Assembly (NCBI GenBank): GCA_031292255.1
Contig: JARLHN010000034.1
Coordinates: 1-64,000 of the forward strand
Source of the DNA: Oryzomonas sp.
Lineage (GTDB): Bacteria > Desulfobacterota > Desulfuromonadia > Geobacterales > Pseudopelobacteraceae
Direction: 5' to 3'
Length of the DNA stretch: 64,000 bases
This document shows positions 49,690 through 60,443 of the stretch, one piece after another (position 1 is the stretch's first letter; every line of letters starts with the position of its first letter). The notes under the pieces were generated by a model. The model was not told the origin of the DNA. It saw only the letters and a program-made list of their open reading frames with translations, and searched no databases. The position numbers were made by a program, and so were the translations under genes.

Positions 49690-52314
49690 GTGCATAAAAT
49701 AATGTCGAGATTCGTTGCCGTTTTTTACGCCTTGGCGGTCACTTTGGCAGCATCCATGGCCTACGCCCGCACTATTGACAACAACAACCGCATCGCGTTG
49801 CCCGGAAACGTTCACCCCTCCGCTCAGACGAAGTACGATGCCGGAGCTGCGAGTGACACTCTCCCACTGACGAACATGGTATTGTCGCTGACGGTACCGC
49901 AAAACATCCAGACTCAACTCGAAGAATTCCTGGCCAGCCAGCAAAATCCATCATCTTCCAACTACCACAAGTGGCTTGCACCGGCTGAATTCGGGGCGCA
50001 ATTCGGTAATTCGGCAGAGGATATAACAACGACCACCAATTGGCTGAAGTCCTTTGGCTTCACCATAAATGCCGTAAGCGGCAGCAGAACTTGGATCAAC
50101 TTTTCCGGTACTGCTGCAATGGTCAAAGCGGCATTCGGCACTCCCATTCACAACTATACCATCAACGGCCGGACATATACCGCCAACTCACAGAACCCGA
50201 CAATCCCCGCGGGTTTTTCCGACCTCATAGCCGGTGTGGTAACCCTGCATAATTTTCCACGCGGCGCTATGAATACCGGCGCCAAAACATTGGCCGCAGA
50301 CGTACCGTCCAAGCCTGAATATACCAACGGCAGCAGCCACTATATTGCACCTGGTGATTTTGCGACCATATATGACCTCAATCCGCTGTACAGTGCAGGT
50401 ATCACCGGTAATGGTCAAACTATTGCCATAGTCGGCCGCACTCATCCGTCCGGCACCAACTGGGCCAATTTCAGAAGTACGATGGGACTCCCCGCGAATC
50501 CGCCGCAAGTGATTATAAACGGCCCGGACCCCGGCGATCTTGGCGCCAGCGAAGATCTCGAAGCTGACCTGGACGTGGAATGGTCCGGAGCGGTCGCAAA
50601 AAATGCAACCATAAAATTTGTGGTATCCAAATCGACCAACTCGACTGACGGTGTCGACCTTTCAGCACAATATATCGTTGAAAACAATCTGGCGCCTCTT
50701 ATGAGCGTAAGCTTCGGTGCATGTGAAGCCCAGATGGGCACCGCCGAGAACACCTTTTATAACAATCTCTGGCAACAGGCGGCAGCCCAAGGCATATCGG
50801 TCTTTGTGTCCTCTGGCGATTCAGGAGCGGCAGGATGCAGCTCCTCCGGCTCGACAACGGGTTCTGGGCTTGGTGTGAACGGACTCGCATCCACTCCGTA
50901 CAACGTGGCTGTCGGCGGCACTGAATTCAACGAAGGCAGCGGCAGTTACTGGAACTCAACGAATGGCACCGGAGACACTTCCGCAAAGAGTTATATCCCT
51001 GAGACAGCATGGAATGAATCAGGCAGCGGCAACGAAGGGCTCTGGTCGTCCGGGGGAGGGGTGTCGATCATTTATGCAAAACCATCATGGCAAGTCGCAT
51101 CGGGAGTCCCCTCGGATGGCATGAGGGATGTTCCTGATGTTGCGCTAACCAGCTCCGGCCATGACGCCTATATGATCGTTTCGCAGGGACAACTTGAGGC
51201 TGTATCGGGTACATCCGCGGCATCCCCGTCATTCGCGGGGATCATGGCTCTCGTCGTGCAAAAATATGGCCGTCAAGGCAATCCCAATCTCAGTCTGTAT
51301 CCGCTCGCAAAGGCGCAATACGGCGGCTCCGGTGTGGCGGCCTTTCATGACATTACATCCGGGAATAACAGTGTGCCGGGCGTAGTGGGATACACCGCCG
51401 GAACCGGATATGACAGGGTAACCGGCCTCGGTTCCGTCGATGCAAACGTCATGGTGACCAAGTGGACATCATCGACGGGATCAACAACTCCTGCACCTGC
51501 GCCGACCTTCAAGTTGACCGACTCTGCATCCACCATTTCGCTGGTGGCAGGCAACAACGGAACGCTGACAGTCGGCACCACGACAAGCGGCAGCTTCACC
51601 GGCAGCATTACCCTCTCGATATCCGGCCTGCCTTCCGGCGTTAGCGCGGCATTCAGCCCGGCGACAATCACGACCCCAAGTTCCGGCAACTCAACACTAA
51701 CGTTTGCATCCTCCCCCTCGACTACGCCGGGCACTTACTTGCTCACTATTACTGCTGCAGGGGGTGGCATGACGCAGACCGCTTCAGTGTCACTGACGAT
51801 GACCGCGCCGCCTGTCACCGGAACCACTCTGGTTACCGATAACTTCGCGGGAGGCGGCTGGGACACCCTGGAAACGAGCGCTATCGACAGTGCCATCTGG
51901 GGATTGGTTGCCAAGGGGTCTACACCGACAGCCACACCCTACACCGGTAGTGCTATGGCGGAATTCAATTCAGCAGCGGCCAAAACCGGCAATCAGGCTG
52001 TACTCGCCCGTGTCACGGGCATTGCGCTCCCGACTACCGCCAAAATGGTCACCCTGAAATTTTGGATGTATCATGACAACGGAGACCAAGCGGCAACCGA
52101 CACATTGCAACCTGTTATTTCCATGACAAAGAACCTGTCTACATGGACAAAGGTAGGGACCGCCATATCGCGGTATGCCGCCACCAACGGATGGGCGCAA
52201 GCCAACGCCGACCTGACCGCTTATAAAGGGCAAACAGTTTACATAGGTTTCCTCGGTACAAGTGCCCATGGGGAGAATATGTATCTCAATGAAATCACCG
52301 TGACCGATCAGTAG
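49690..52314 (+). CDS. Secreted S53 (sedolisin/kumamolisin) peptidase
   Basis: An 874-residue protein from GTG (GGAGG seven bases before; ATG four codons on). It has a signal peptide (FVAVFYALAVTLAASMAYA) and a kumamolisin-type prodomain (about 45-210). The catalytic domain runs about 215-590: acidic pair in ASEDLEADLDVEW, oxyanion Asp in SSGDSGAAG (near 377), Ser in SGTSAASPSFAG (near 507), and the Ca-binding FHDITSGN/GYDRVTGLGS. A C-terminal Ig-like domain and a jelly-roll-like domain (ending YLNEITVTDQ) follow. It is an acid-type serine-carboxyl peptidase, exported and probably autoactivated. Transcription depends on the riboswitch. Confidence 0.93.
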   Translation: MHKIMSRFVAVFYALAVTLAASMAYARTIDNNNRIALPGNVHPSAQTKYDAGAASDTLPLTNMVLSLTVPQNIQTQLEEFLASQQNPSSSNYHKWLAPAEFGAQFGNSAEDITTTTNWLKSFGFTINAVSGSRTWINFSGTAAMVKAAFGTPIHNYTINGRTYTANSQNPTIPAGFSDLIAGVVTLHNFPRGAMNTGAKTLAADVPSKPEYTNGSSHYIAPGDFATIYDLNPLYSAGITGNGQTIAIVGRTHPSGTNWANFRSTMGLPANPPQVIINGPDPGDLGASEDLEADLDVEWSGAVAKNATIKFVVSKSTNSTDGVDLSAQYIVENNLAPLMSVSFGACEAQMGTAENTFYNNLWQQAAAQGISVFVSSGDSGAAGCSSSGSTTGSGLGVNGLASTPYNVAVGGTEFNEGSGSYWNSTNGTGDTSAKSYIPETAWNESGSGNEGLWSSGGGVSIIYAKPSWQVASGVPSDGMRDVPDVALTSSGHDAYMIVSQGQLEAVSGTSAASPSFAGIMALVVQKYGRQGNPNLSLYPLAKAQYGGSGVAAFHDITSGNNSVPGVVGYTAGTGYDRVTGLGSVDANVMVTKWTSSTGSTTPAPAPTFKLTDSASTISLVAGNNGTLTVGTTTSGSFTGSITLSISGLPSGVSAAFSPATITTPSSGNSTLTFASSPSTTPGTYLLTITAAGGGMTQTASVSLTMTAPPVTGTTLVTDNFAGGGWDTLETSAIDSAIWGLVAKGSTPTATPYTGSAMAEFNSAAAKTGNQAVLARVTGIALPTTAKMVTLKFWMYHDNGDQAATDTLQPVISMTKNLSTWTKVGTAISRYAATNGWAQANADLTAYKGQTVYIGFLGTSAHGENMYLNEITVTDQ

Positions 52315-52340
52315 CGGAATTCCACTCACTGTCCCAAAGA

Positions 52341-52368
52341 AAAGCCCGGTACTGCCGGGCTTTTCTTT
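52341..52368 (+). terminator. Intrinsic terminator of S53 peptidase gene
   Basis: AAAGCCCGG TACTG CCGGGCTTTT, followed by CTTTG. It lies 27 bases past the stop. Confidence 0.88.
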
Positions 52369-52405
52369 GTTGTCGCCGCCATTTTCAGAAAGAGCCTCAT
52401 AGTGG

Positions 52406-52461
52406 CAACCCCTGACCAAGTGACTTGAACTCACCCCATAAATGTCTCGTGTCAGGGGTTG
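52406..52461. repeat. Inverted repeat of 11 bp
   Basis: CAACCCCTGAC (52406-52416) and GTCAGGGGTTG (52451-52461) are exact inverted copies around 34 bases with an inner GTGA/TCAC pairing. It lies in the gap before the DUF6178 gene; the rest of 52370-52680 shows no gene. Confidence 0.5.
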
Positions 52462-52680
52462 ACGCCTCAGCTTTTTTCCACAGGGGCACAGAGAATAAAC
52501 ATTCAATCCGTGACGTTGATCTTTTTTCTCTTTTCTCAGTGCCTTGAAAAAAAACGCGGGATTGATTGATTTTACATTACTAATGTACAACGAATAAAAT
52601 AAATCTTCCCGCATTGTTTTTGAAAAAGGTGCTATTATGGTAAGAAATCACCGTATTATGCATAACAAGGAGAATACGTA

Positions 52681-53958
52681 TTGGGAAATTGCGTGACTGA
52701 AATCGGTACAGGGACGGCAGCTACAAACAGTTTTAGGCTTGGTGAGGAAGAGTTCCGCAAACTTTCTTTTGACGATAAACGTATCTATTTGGATGGGGCG
52801 CTCCCCAGTGAGAGGATGGACCTTATTCCGGGAGACCCGGACGGGAAGAAGCTGACACGTGCTATGCCGCCCCAGGAGTTATATTGGCTATTCAAGGAAA
52901 TTGGCGCTCCTGATGCCATGGAATTGCTGGGTCTGGCAAATCCACGTCAGTGCCTTTTTATCCTGGATATGGAACTCTGGAGGGGTTGGACGTTTTTGGA
53001 AGATAAGGCGGTCGAATATCTTGGGTATATTCTGAAAGGGAGTGAGGAACATTTCCTGGAATTGCTCCCGCATCTGGATTTCAATCTTCTTTCCCTCTTT
53101 CTGGGGAGGGAACTTGTCGTAGCGGGGGGCATTGGCGATCTCAATAACGATGAAGAACGTCAGACGGATTGGGACTACACCTTTGATGATGTGTTCCTGA
53201 TAAAATTCAAGAACCCCGAATGCTCCCAGGTCATCGGCTCCTTCCTGGAGTTGGTCTGCCGTTTCGATAATCCCCTGTACGTGGCGCTCATGGAAAGCGT
53301 CAGCGGTGAAATCGACATCGAATCAGAAGAGGAATGTTATCGCCTGAAATCGGGACGCCTTGCCGATCTGGGCTTTCCTCCCCATGATGAGGCGCTTGAG
53401 ATCTACTCCCGTATCGACCCGGCCACGTTTACCCCCAACTTCGATAAAGTGCTGTTGCAGACGGGTGAAGCAACCACTCTTCCCGAGATATTTTTGACCG
53501 GAAAGACGTTCCTGGCGAGGGTTGTTCTCCTCATGGACTCGGAGCTCTTTCGCATGGAACTGAATTATCTCATAAATACCGCACTTGTGGCCGACCAAGC
53601 GCATCTCGCCGACACGGAATATATGAAGTCGATCTTGGAAAGGGTTTACGGCTACTTGAATATTGCCCTTGAGTACCTGAGCCACGGTGATGAAACGAAG
53701 GGGGGAGAAATCCTTGCCGGCGTATATCTGAAAAGCTTGTTTCAGCTGGGGTTTAGTATAGTACTCGGTCTGAAGTACCGAGCGGATAAGCTTGCAGATT
53801 CGAGCTATGCCACCAGCAAAGCCCTTTCAGGGCTTAAGAACGCCAGACCTCGCTACTATCGCGGCTTGGATATCGACGGAGTTGACGGCTATCGGGAATT
53901 CCGGGAGATGCAGGATGTGAAGAACATGTCCGATTTTCTCGTGGAGTTGAGAGAATGA
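52681..53958 (+). CDS. DUF6178 family protein
   Basis: A 425-residue soluble, helix-rich acidic protein. It fits DUF6178, found mainly in Desulfuromonadota and relatives, with LSFDDKRIYLDGALPSERMDLI and LYWLFKEIGAPDAMELL. The function is unknown. The start is TTG at 52681 with AAGGAG eight bases before; GTG 52693 is a less well-placed alternative. It stands alone. Confidence 0.78.
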   Translation: MGNCVTEIGTGTAATNSFRLGEEEFRKLSFDDKRIYLDGALPSERMDLIPGDPDGKKLTRAMPPQELYWLFKEIGAPDAMELLGLANPRQCLFILDMELWRGWTFLEDKAVEYLGYILKGSEEHFLELLPHLDFNLLSLFLGRELVVAGGIGDLNNDEERQTDWDYTFDDVFLIKFKNPECSQVIGSFLELVCRFDNPLYVALMESVSGEIDIESEEECYRLKSGRLADLGFPPHDEALEIYSRIDPATFTPNFDKVLLQTGEATTLPEIFLTGKTFLARVVLLMDSELFRMELNYLINTALVADQAHLADTEYMKSILERVYGYLNIALEYLSHGDETKGGEILAGVYLKSLFQLGFSIVLGLKYRADKLADSSYATSKALSGLKNARPRYYRGLDIDGVDGYREFREMQDVKNMSDFLVELRE

Positions 53959-55430
<1,472 letters not shown>

Positions 55431-55495
55431 GAAAAAAGAGCCGGACAATCAGAGGGCCGCAGTAATTGAAATACATCCTCCTTTGGACAGGGGCC

Positions 55496-56428
55496 TTAGT
55501 TGATCCAGCCGGTCAGTATGGCCACGGCGCTCGTCACTGAAACAATCGCCCAGAGAATTACGCCCTGGGCGAGCGGTTTTATGCCTGTTCTGCCCAGTAC
55601 TTCTCTGGTCAGGCCGCAGCCGATCAGAAACAGGGTAACCACCAGACTCTGTTTCGCCATGCCGTTAAGCGGCTGCCATACCTGATTATAGTGCGGCAGC
55701 ACTGTTTTGATGGCAGCAGCGGCAATGAAGCCGAAGATGAAGAGAGGAAACTTGACCTTCCCTTCCGACTTGGTGAACCAGGCGGCAACCAGGGCGGAAG
55801 GCATGATCCATAATGCCCGGGTCAGCTTGACCGTTGTGCCGATTGCCAAGGCCACCCCGCCATACGCTGCCGCCGCGCCTACCACGCTGCTGGTGTCGTG
55901 GATCGCCAGGGCGGCCCAAAGCCCGAATTGTCGCTGCCCCATTCCCAGAAGAAGACCCACGGGAGGAAACAGAATCAAGGCAATCGAATTGAGGGTAAAG
56001 ACGGTAGCCAGAGCAACGCCGGTTTCTTCAGGCTCTGCCTTGATCACCGGCGCCATGGCGGCTATGGCGCTACCACCGCAGATGGCGGACCCAAAAGAAA
56101 TCAGGGTGGAAGTGCGCTGGGGTATTTTAAGAAACCTGCCTAACAGATACCCCAAGACCATGGTAAAGCTGATACTGATGGCGGTGTACAAAAAGGCATC
56201 CTTGCCGGTCTTGACAAGCTCCGGAATGTTCATGCCAAACCCCAGTCCGACCACCGAGGCCTGTAGCAAGCGCCTGCTCCAGACAGACGTGGTTACATTC
56301 CAGGGATTGCCGATCAGAATCCCGAATGTGATCCCGGCCACCAGTGCTATCGGGGCACTTACCCGAGGCCAGCAGCACCCCAGCAATGCTATCCAGAATA
56401 TTGCTTTCAACAGATTACCGTTTTTCAC
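55496..56428 (-). CDS. yeiH: YeiH-family putative sulfate exporter
   Basis: A 310-residue protein with about ten hydrophobic helices. It matches the YeiH/PSE (putative sulfate exporter) family: LLQASVVGLGFGMN, FGSAICGGSAIAAMAPVI and AAALAIHDTSSVVGAAAAYG-type segments. Transport specificity is uncertain; some members are linked to sulfite/sulfate export. The divergent LysR gene starts 99 bases away, as in yeiE-yeiH of enterobacteria. Confidence 0.9.
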   Translation of the reverse strand: MKNGNLLKAIFWIALLGCCWPRVSAPIALVAGITFGILIGNPWNVTTSVWSRRLLQASVVGLGFGMNIPELVKTGKDAFLYTAISISFTMVLGYLLGRFLKIPQRTSTLISFGSAICGGSAIAAMAPVIKAEPEETGVALATVFTLNSIALILFPPVGLLLGMGQRQFGLWAALAIHDTSSVVGAAAAYGGVALAIGTTVKLTRALWIMPSALVAAWFTKSEGKVKFPLFIFGFIAAAAIKTVLPHYNQVWQPLNGMAKQSLVVTLFLIGCGLTREVLGRTGIKPLAQGVILWAIVSVTSAVAILTGWIN

Positions 56429-56527
56429 AACAGCCCCCTTTGGTTACGTAGCTGTTGACACTATAGACAAAACGAAATATAAATAAAAATGAATAATATT
56501 TATAAATTATATCAATTGGATTGAACT
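56429..56527. promoter_or_regulatory. Divergent promoter region with LysR-type dyad
   Basis: An AT-rich 99-base gap between yeiH and the LysR gene; the stretch ATAAATAAAAATGAATAATA and following ATTTATAAATTAT contain T-N11-A type dyads expected for a LysR regulator. Confidence 0.5.
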
Positions 56528-57424
56528 GTGGCCCTGTCACTTCGGCAACTGGAAATATTTGAAAAGATTGCCACTACGGGAAGCGTCACGCAAGCGGGCG
56601 AGGAACTGCTTCTTACTCAGTCAGCGGTCAGTATGGCCTTGTCACAGCTTGAACAGTTGAGCGCTACCCCTTTGTTCGAACGGACCGGAAGGCGTCTCCT
56701 GCTAAATGATAGCGGGCGCTTGCTGCTTAAAGAGGCCCGCGAGATACTTCTGGCCGTGCGGCGGGTTGAAATTCAGCTACGGGGTGATCGTGACCAGGAG
56801 ATGGTGGGTGAGTTGCTGGTGGGGGGGAGCACCACCATCGGCAATTATCTGCTACCTGCACTATTGGGAAATTTTGCCAAGCGGTATCCAAAGACCAGGG
56901 TAGAGTTGCAGGTGGGCAACACACAACAGATAGCTCTTTGGCTTGAAGCTGGTGATCTTGATATCGCGTTTGTCGAGGGGCCCTGCCACAGCAGGGGGCT
57001 TGTTTCGTCCCACTGGCGCGATGACGAACTTGTCGTGGTAACGGGGCCTGAACATCCCTGGGTAAAGGGCAAGGTCGTCACACCGGCCAGCCTGGCGTCG
57101 GCCCCTTGGATCATGCGTGAAAAAGGCTCCGGTACGCGCGAGATATTTGAGGACGCCATGGAGAAAGCCGGTATCAGCTATGCAATATCGCTTGAATTCG
57201 GTCATACGGAGGCCATCAAGAACGGTGTCGCTTCAGGGCTTGGGGTAAGTTGCCTTTCGCGGATTGCCGTTCACCGTGAGCTTGAGTACGGCTTGCTTGT
57301 GGAGGTGGCAAGCCCGTTGATGCTCAAGCGTTCCCTTTCGCTGCTCAAAAGACGCGACAGCAGCTGTTCGGCCTTGTTGGCAGCTTTTTTGGAGGTGTCT
57401 GGCGGGCGTTGGAGTGCTATCTGA
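56528..57424 (+). CDS. LysR-family transcriptional regulator (YeiE-like)
   Basis: A 298-residue LTTR. N-terminal winged helix: ALSLRQLEIFEKIATTGSVTQAGEELLLTQSAVSMALSQLE. Effector domain: GELLVGGSTTIGNYLLP, ELQVGNTQQIALWL and LDIAFVEGPC. GTG start. Divergence from yeiH suggests that it regulates the exporter, as YeiE does in related systems. Confidence 0.9.
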   Translation: MALSLRQLEIFEKIATTGSVTQAGEELLLTQSAVSMALSQLEQLSATPLFERTGRRLLLNDSGRLLLKEAREILLAVRRVEIQLRGDRDQEMVGELLVGGSTTIGNYLLPALLGNFAKRYPKTRVELQVGNTQQIALWLEAGDLDIAFVEGPCHSRGLVSSHWRDDELVVVTGPEHPWVKGKVVTPASLASAPWIMREKGSGTREIFEDAMEKAGISYAISLEFGHTEAIKNGVASGLGVSCLSRIAVHRELEYGLLVEVASPLMLKRSLSLLKRRDSSCSALLAAFLEVSGGRWSAI

Positions 57425-57990
57425 CCATGTACCGGACCGGCTGATGCAACGCCTACACCTTCTTCCCGCCTGAAGACGCAATCCATGCCTGTACGCCGGG
57501 TAATCTCCGCTTGACTCCATCATGGGCATATGAACCCAGGCTGGTCGCCCAACCAGAAAATAATGCCTGAGCCGACCATGTCGTGGCTCTCCTCCAGGCC
57601 ATGTTACTCATGGACCGGCAGCATCTTTAGTTGTCGGTCCAAACACGTAACATCCCGGCTTCAAACCGCCTACCAAATTGAAACAGACGGCGCGCAGGTT
57701 TTCCTACCGGCAGATATGTGCCAACCCCCACCCACGGCAGACATTTTTTTGTGTTGACATATTTTAAAATCCACATATATTGTAAAACATATAATTAATA
57801 AAGTTCCTTAAACATCGGCTATGCCGTTACGGCGTTCAAGGCATTTCAAAAAATAAAATGCCACTCATATGGGCGTTGACAGGTTTTAGATCCTCTTGTC
57901 CGAGGGTATTCCGTTGAATATCATCGTTGAATATCCTGCATTCAACCCATTATGGGGGCTTTCCTCAAGTCATGACTCAATGGAGAACCT
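57425..57990. promoter_or_regulatory. Upstream region of the RND efflux operon
   Basis: About 570 bases. No gene is supported. A promoter-like TTGACA (57754-57759)/TATATT (57776-57781, spacer 16) is embedded in ACATAT-rich sequence that could be an operator. A GGCATTT/AAATGCC hairpin lies at about 57839-57860. Confidence 0.5.
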
Positions 57991-59331
57991 ATGCTGCGAA
58001 TTTTCTTTTCCTTGCCGCTTCTTTTCTGTTGGATTGGGATAGCCGCCGCGGAACCCGTCAGGCTGTCGATCAAAGACGCTGTCAGTCTGGCAGCCGGCAC
58101 CAGCAACATGGTTAAGGCCGAGAAATTCAGATTGGCTGCCGCTCAAAGCGGTGTTGACCTTGCCGGATCCCACTACCTTCCCCGCCTCGGTTTTGAAGAG
58201 GCCTTTGCTGCATCAAACTCGCCGACTCAAACCTTTATGATGAAGCTCGATGAAGGGCGCTTTGCCGTGAATGACCTGCAGATAGCCAATCTGAACAATC
58301 CTGGCACGCAGCACGATTTCAGGACAGCTCTCGTGCTCACGCAGCCATTGTTTAACCCCGCCATTGCTCCCACCAGGGAGATTGCCGTCAAACAGGCAGA
58401 GTCTCAAAGCATGAGTCTGGAGACAACCAGACAGGAAATGGCTTTTGCCGCATTTCGGCTCTACCTTGAGATCCAGAAGGCTCAAGCGCGGGTTCGCGCT
58501 GCGGAAACTGCGCTGGGCGAGTCACGGGAGAACCTGCGTCTCGCAAAGGTCCGGACTGAAAACGGCGTGGGGTTGAAATCGGATGAATTGCGGGCCAAAA
58601 CACATCAGGCCTCAATAGAGCAGAAGCTCATCACGGAAAAGAATGTGCTTTCACTTGCAAGGATGCAGCTTGAAAAACTTTTAGGGTTCAAGGAGGGGGA
58701 AAACCTGGAAGTCGATGGCGCCATCAGCGACGTGCCTTCTCCACCCGGACAGAATGACCTGATCACTACCGCCTTGGAAAATCGGAGCGACCTGCTGCAA
58801 ATGAAAAGCGAACAGGAGAAGGCCAACGCAGGAGTCAAGCTGGCAAGAAACAGCTATCTGCCGTCAGTGGCGGCATTCGCAAGCTATCAGCTTAATTCGA
58901 AGGATACCCCCTTTGGAGCGGACAATGATTCATGGATGGCAGGGGCGACCCTCAAATGGCAAATCTTTGACGGGTTTGCCCGCAGTAGTGAGTATCGCAG
59001 AGCTGTTGCCAATCGGTCCGCAAGCAGTGAATATATTGAAAACCAAATCAAAGAGGTGGTCTACGGCGTCAAGGAAAGTTTACTGAAGCACGATGAAGCC
59101 GATAAGCGGCTTGAGGTAGCCAAAAATACCGTACAGGATGCGGAAGAAACGGTACGCCTGATCTCCCGGCGGTATGAAAACTCACTTGCAACCATGTATG
59201 AACTGCTGGATGCACAGACGGTACTGAATCAAGCGCGGTCCGGATTGATCGATGACGAGACGAACTTGGCGCTGGCCACCGGACAAATCTACCATGCAGC
59301 GGGCATATTTCTCAAGGAGATGTCGAAATGA
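57991..59331 (+). CDS. TolC-family outer-membrane efflux protein
   Basis: A 446-residue protein with signal peptide (FFSLPLLFCWIGIAAA) and two TolC-like helical repeats. Typical segments are LSIKDAVSLAAGTSNMVKAEK at the start, LTQPLFNPAIAP, LLGFKEGENL and the C-terminal RRYENSLATMYELLDAQTVL. It forms the trimeric outer-membrane channel of the efflux complex. GGAG lies six bases before the ATG; its stop overlaps the adaptor start. Confidence 0.92.
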   Translation: MLRIFFSLPLLFCWIGIAAAEPVRLSIKDAVSLAAGTSNMVKAEKFRLAAAQSGVDLAGSHYLPRLGFEEAFAASNSPTQTFMMKLDEGRFAVNDLQIANLNNPGTQHDFRTALVLTQPLFNPAIAPTREIAVKQAESQSMSLETTRQEMAFAAFRLYLEIQKAQARVRAAETALGESRENLRLAKVRTENGVGLKSDELRAKTHQASIEQKLITEKNVLSLARMQLEKLLGFKEGENLEVDGAISDVPSPPGQNDLITTALENRSDLLQMKSEQEKANAGVKLARNSYLPSVAAFASYQLNSKDTPFGADNDSWMAGATLKWQIFDGFARSSEYRRAVANRSASSEYIENQIKEVVYGVKESLLKHDEADKRLEVAKNTVQDAEETVRLISRRYENSLATMYELLDAQTVLNQARSGLIDDETNLALATGQIYHAAGIFLKEMSK

Positions 59332-60440
59332 TGCATACCAAGGCAACCCGTGTCGGCCTGGGGCTGCTGTTTTTGGCAGGCTGCAGCGGCAGCGGGCATG
59401 ATTCCGGGAAAAGGGTTTCCGATACGGCGACGGTTGTAAAAGGGGTTGTAATAGAGCGTGCCGCTGCCTCATCGTTGCCGGAAACCTTTGAGGTCTCAGG
59501 TGTGGTCCGTTCCAGGACCAGTGCCGTGATTTCCAGCCGGTTGGCCGGTACGATCAGTGCGATGAGCGTGCAGGAGGGGGACAGGATCAAGAAGGGTCAG
59601 CTTCTGATCCGGCTTGATGCCGGGGAAAACCAGGCCAATGAAGCATCGGCCGTTGCGGGCATCGAAGAGGCGCGTCGCGGGCTGGATGAAGCCGCGGCAC
59701 GCAAACAGCTTGCCGACGTGACCCAGGAGCGCTTTCAAAAACTGTTCATGGAACAGGCGGTAACCCGCCAGGAATTCGATATCAAGCGGACCGAGCGCGA
59801 ACTGGCCTCGCAAGGTCTCGCACGGGCGGAAGCGCGCCTCAGGCAGGCTCGGGAAGGGGCAAAAGCCGTTGCGGCGGTGGCGGGCTATACGAAAATTGTC
59901 GCCCCTATTTCAGGGGTCGTCACCAGCAAACTGGCGGCTTTGGGGACAACCGTCTTCCCTGGCCAGCCACTCATGACCATTGAGGATGAAGGCCGGTACC
60001 AGTTGGAGTTTGCCATACCCGAGTCGCTCGCCGCGAAGGTCAAACAGGGCGGCAGCGTGCAGGTGACGCTGGATGCCGCCGGGACGACCTTTCCCGCACG
60101 GATAGCAGAGGTTGTCCCGGCGGTTGATCCTGCCACTCGAACGTTTACCGCCAAGATAAACCTCAACCGGAAAGGGCTCAAGTCCGGCATGTTTGGTAGG
60201 GGGGCCATTTCAATGGGAACGGGCAGCATCGGCTTGACCGTCGCGAAAAAAGCCGTTTTCGAGCAGGGAGCACTGACGTCGGTATGGGTGCTGGACAAGG
60301 ATAATATTGCCCGCATGCGTTTGGTCAAGGTCGGCAAATCGATTGGGACCCGGCTGGAGATTCTCTCGGGCTTGTCGGAAGGTGAAAGGATCGCGGTCGA
60401 GGGTGCAGAGATGATCACGGAAGGCGTAAAGGTGGAATAA
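59328..60440 (+). CDS. RND efflux periplasmic adaptor (MFP) lipoprotein
   Basis: A 370-residue membrane-fusion protein: lipobox FLAGC at the signal peptide end, then the biotinyl-lipoyl half (SSRLAGTISAMSVQEGDRIKKGQLL), an alpha hairpin, and the second lipoyl half (YTKIVAPISGVVTSKLAALG), beta barrel and membrane-proximal domain. It overlaps TolC by four bases (ATGA) and precedes the pump by three bases. Confidence 0.93.
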   Translation: MMHTKATRVGLGLLFLAGCSGSGHDSGKRVSDTATVVKGVVIERAAASSLPETFEVSGVVRSRTSAVISSRLAGTISAMSVQEGDRIKKGQLLIRLDAGENQANEASAVAGIEEARRGLDEAAARKQLADVTQERFQKLFMEQAVTRQEFDIKRTERELASQGLARAEARLRQAREGAKAVAAVAGYTKIVAPISGVVTSKLAALGTTVFPGQPLMTIEDEGRYQLEFAIPESLAAKVKQGGSVQVTLDAAGTTFPARIAEVVPAVDPATRTFTAKINLNRKGLKSGMFGRGAISMGTGSIGLTVAKKAVFEQGALTSVWVLDKDNIARMRLVKVGKSIGTRLEILSGLSEGERIAVEGAEMITEGVKVE

Positions 60441-60443
60441 ACC

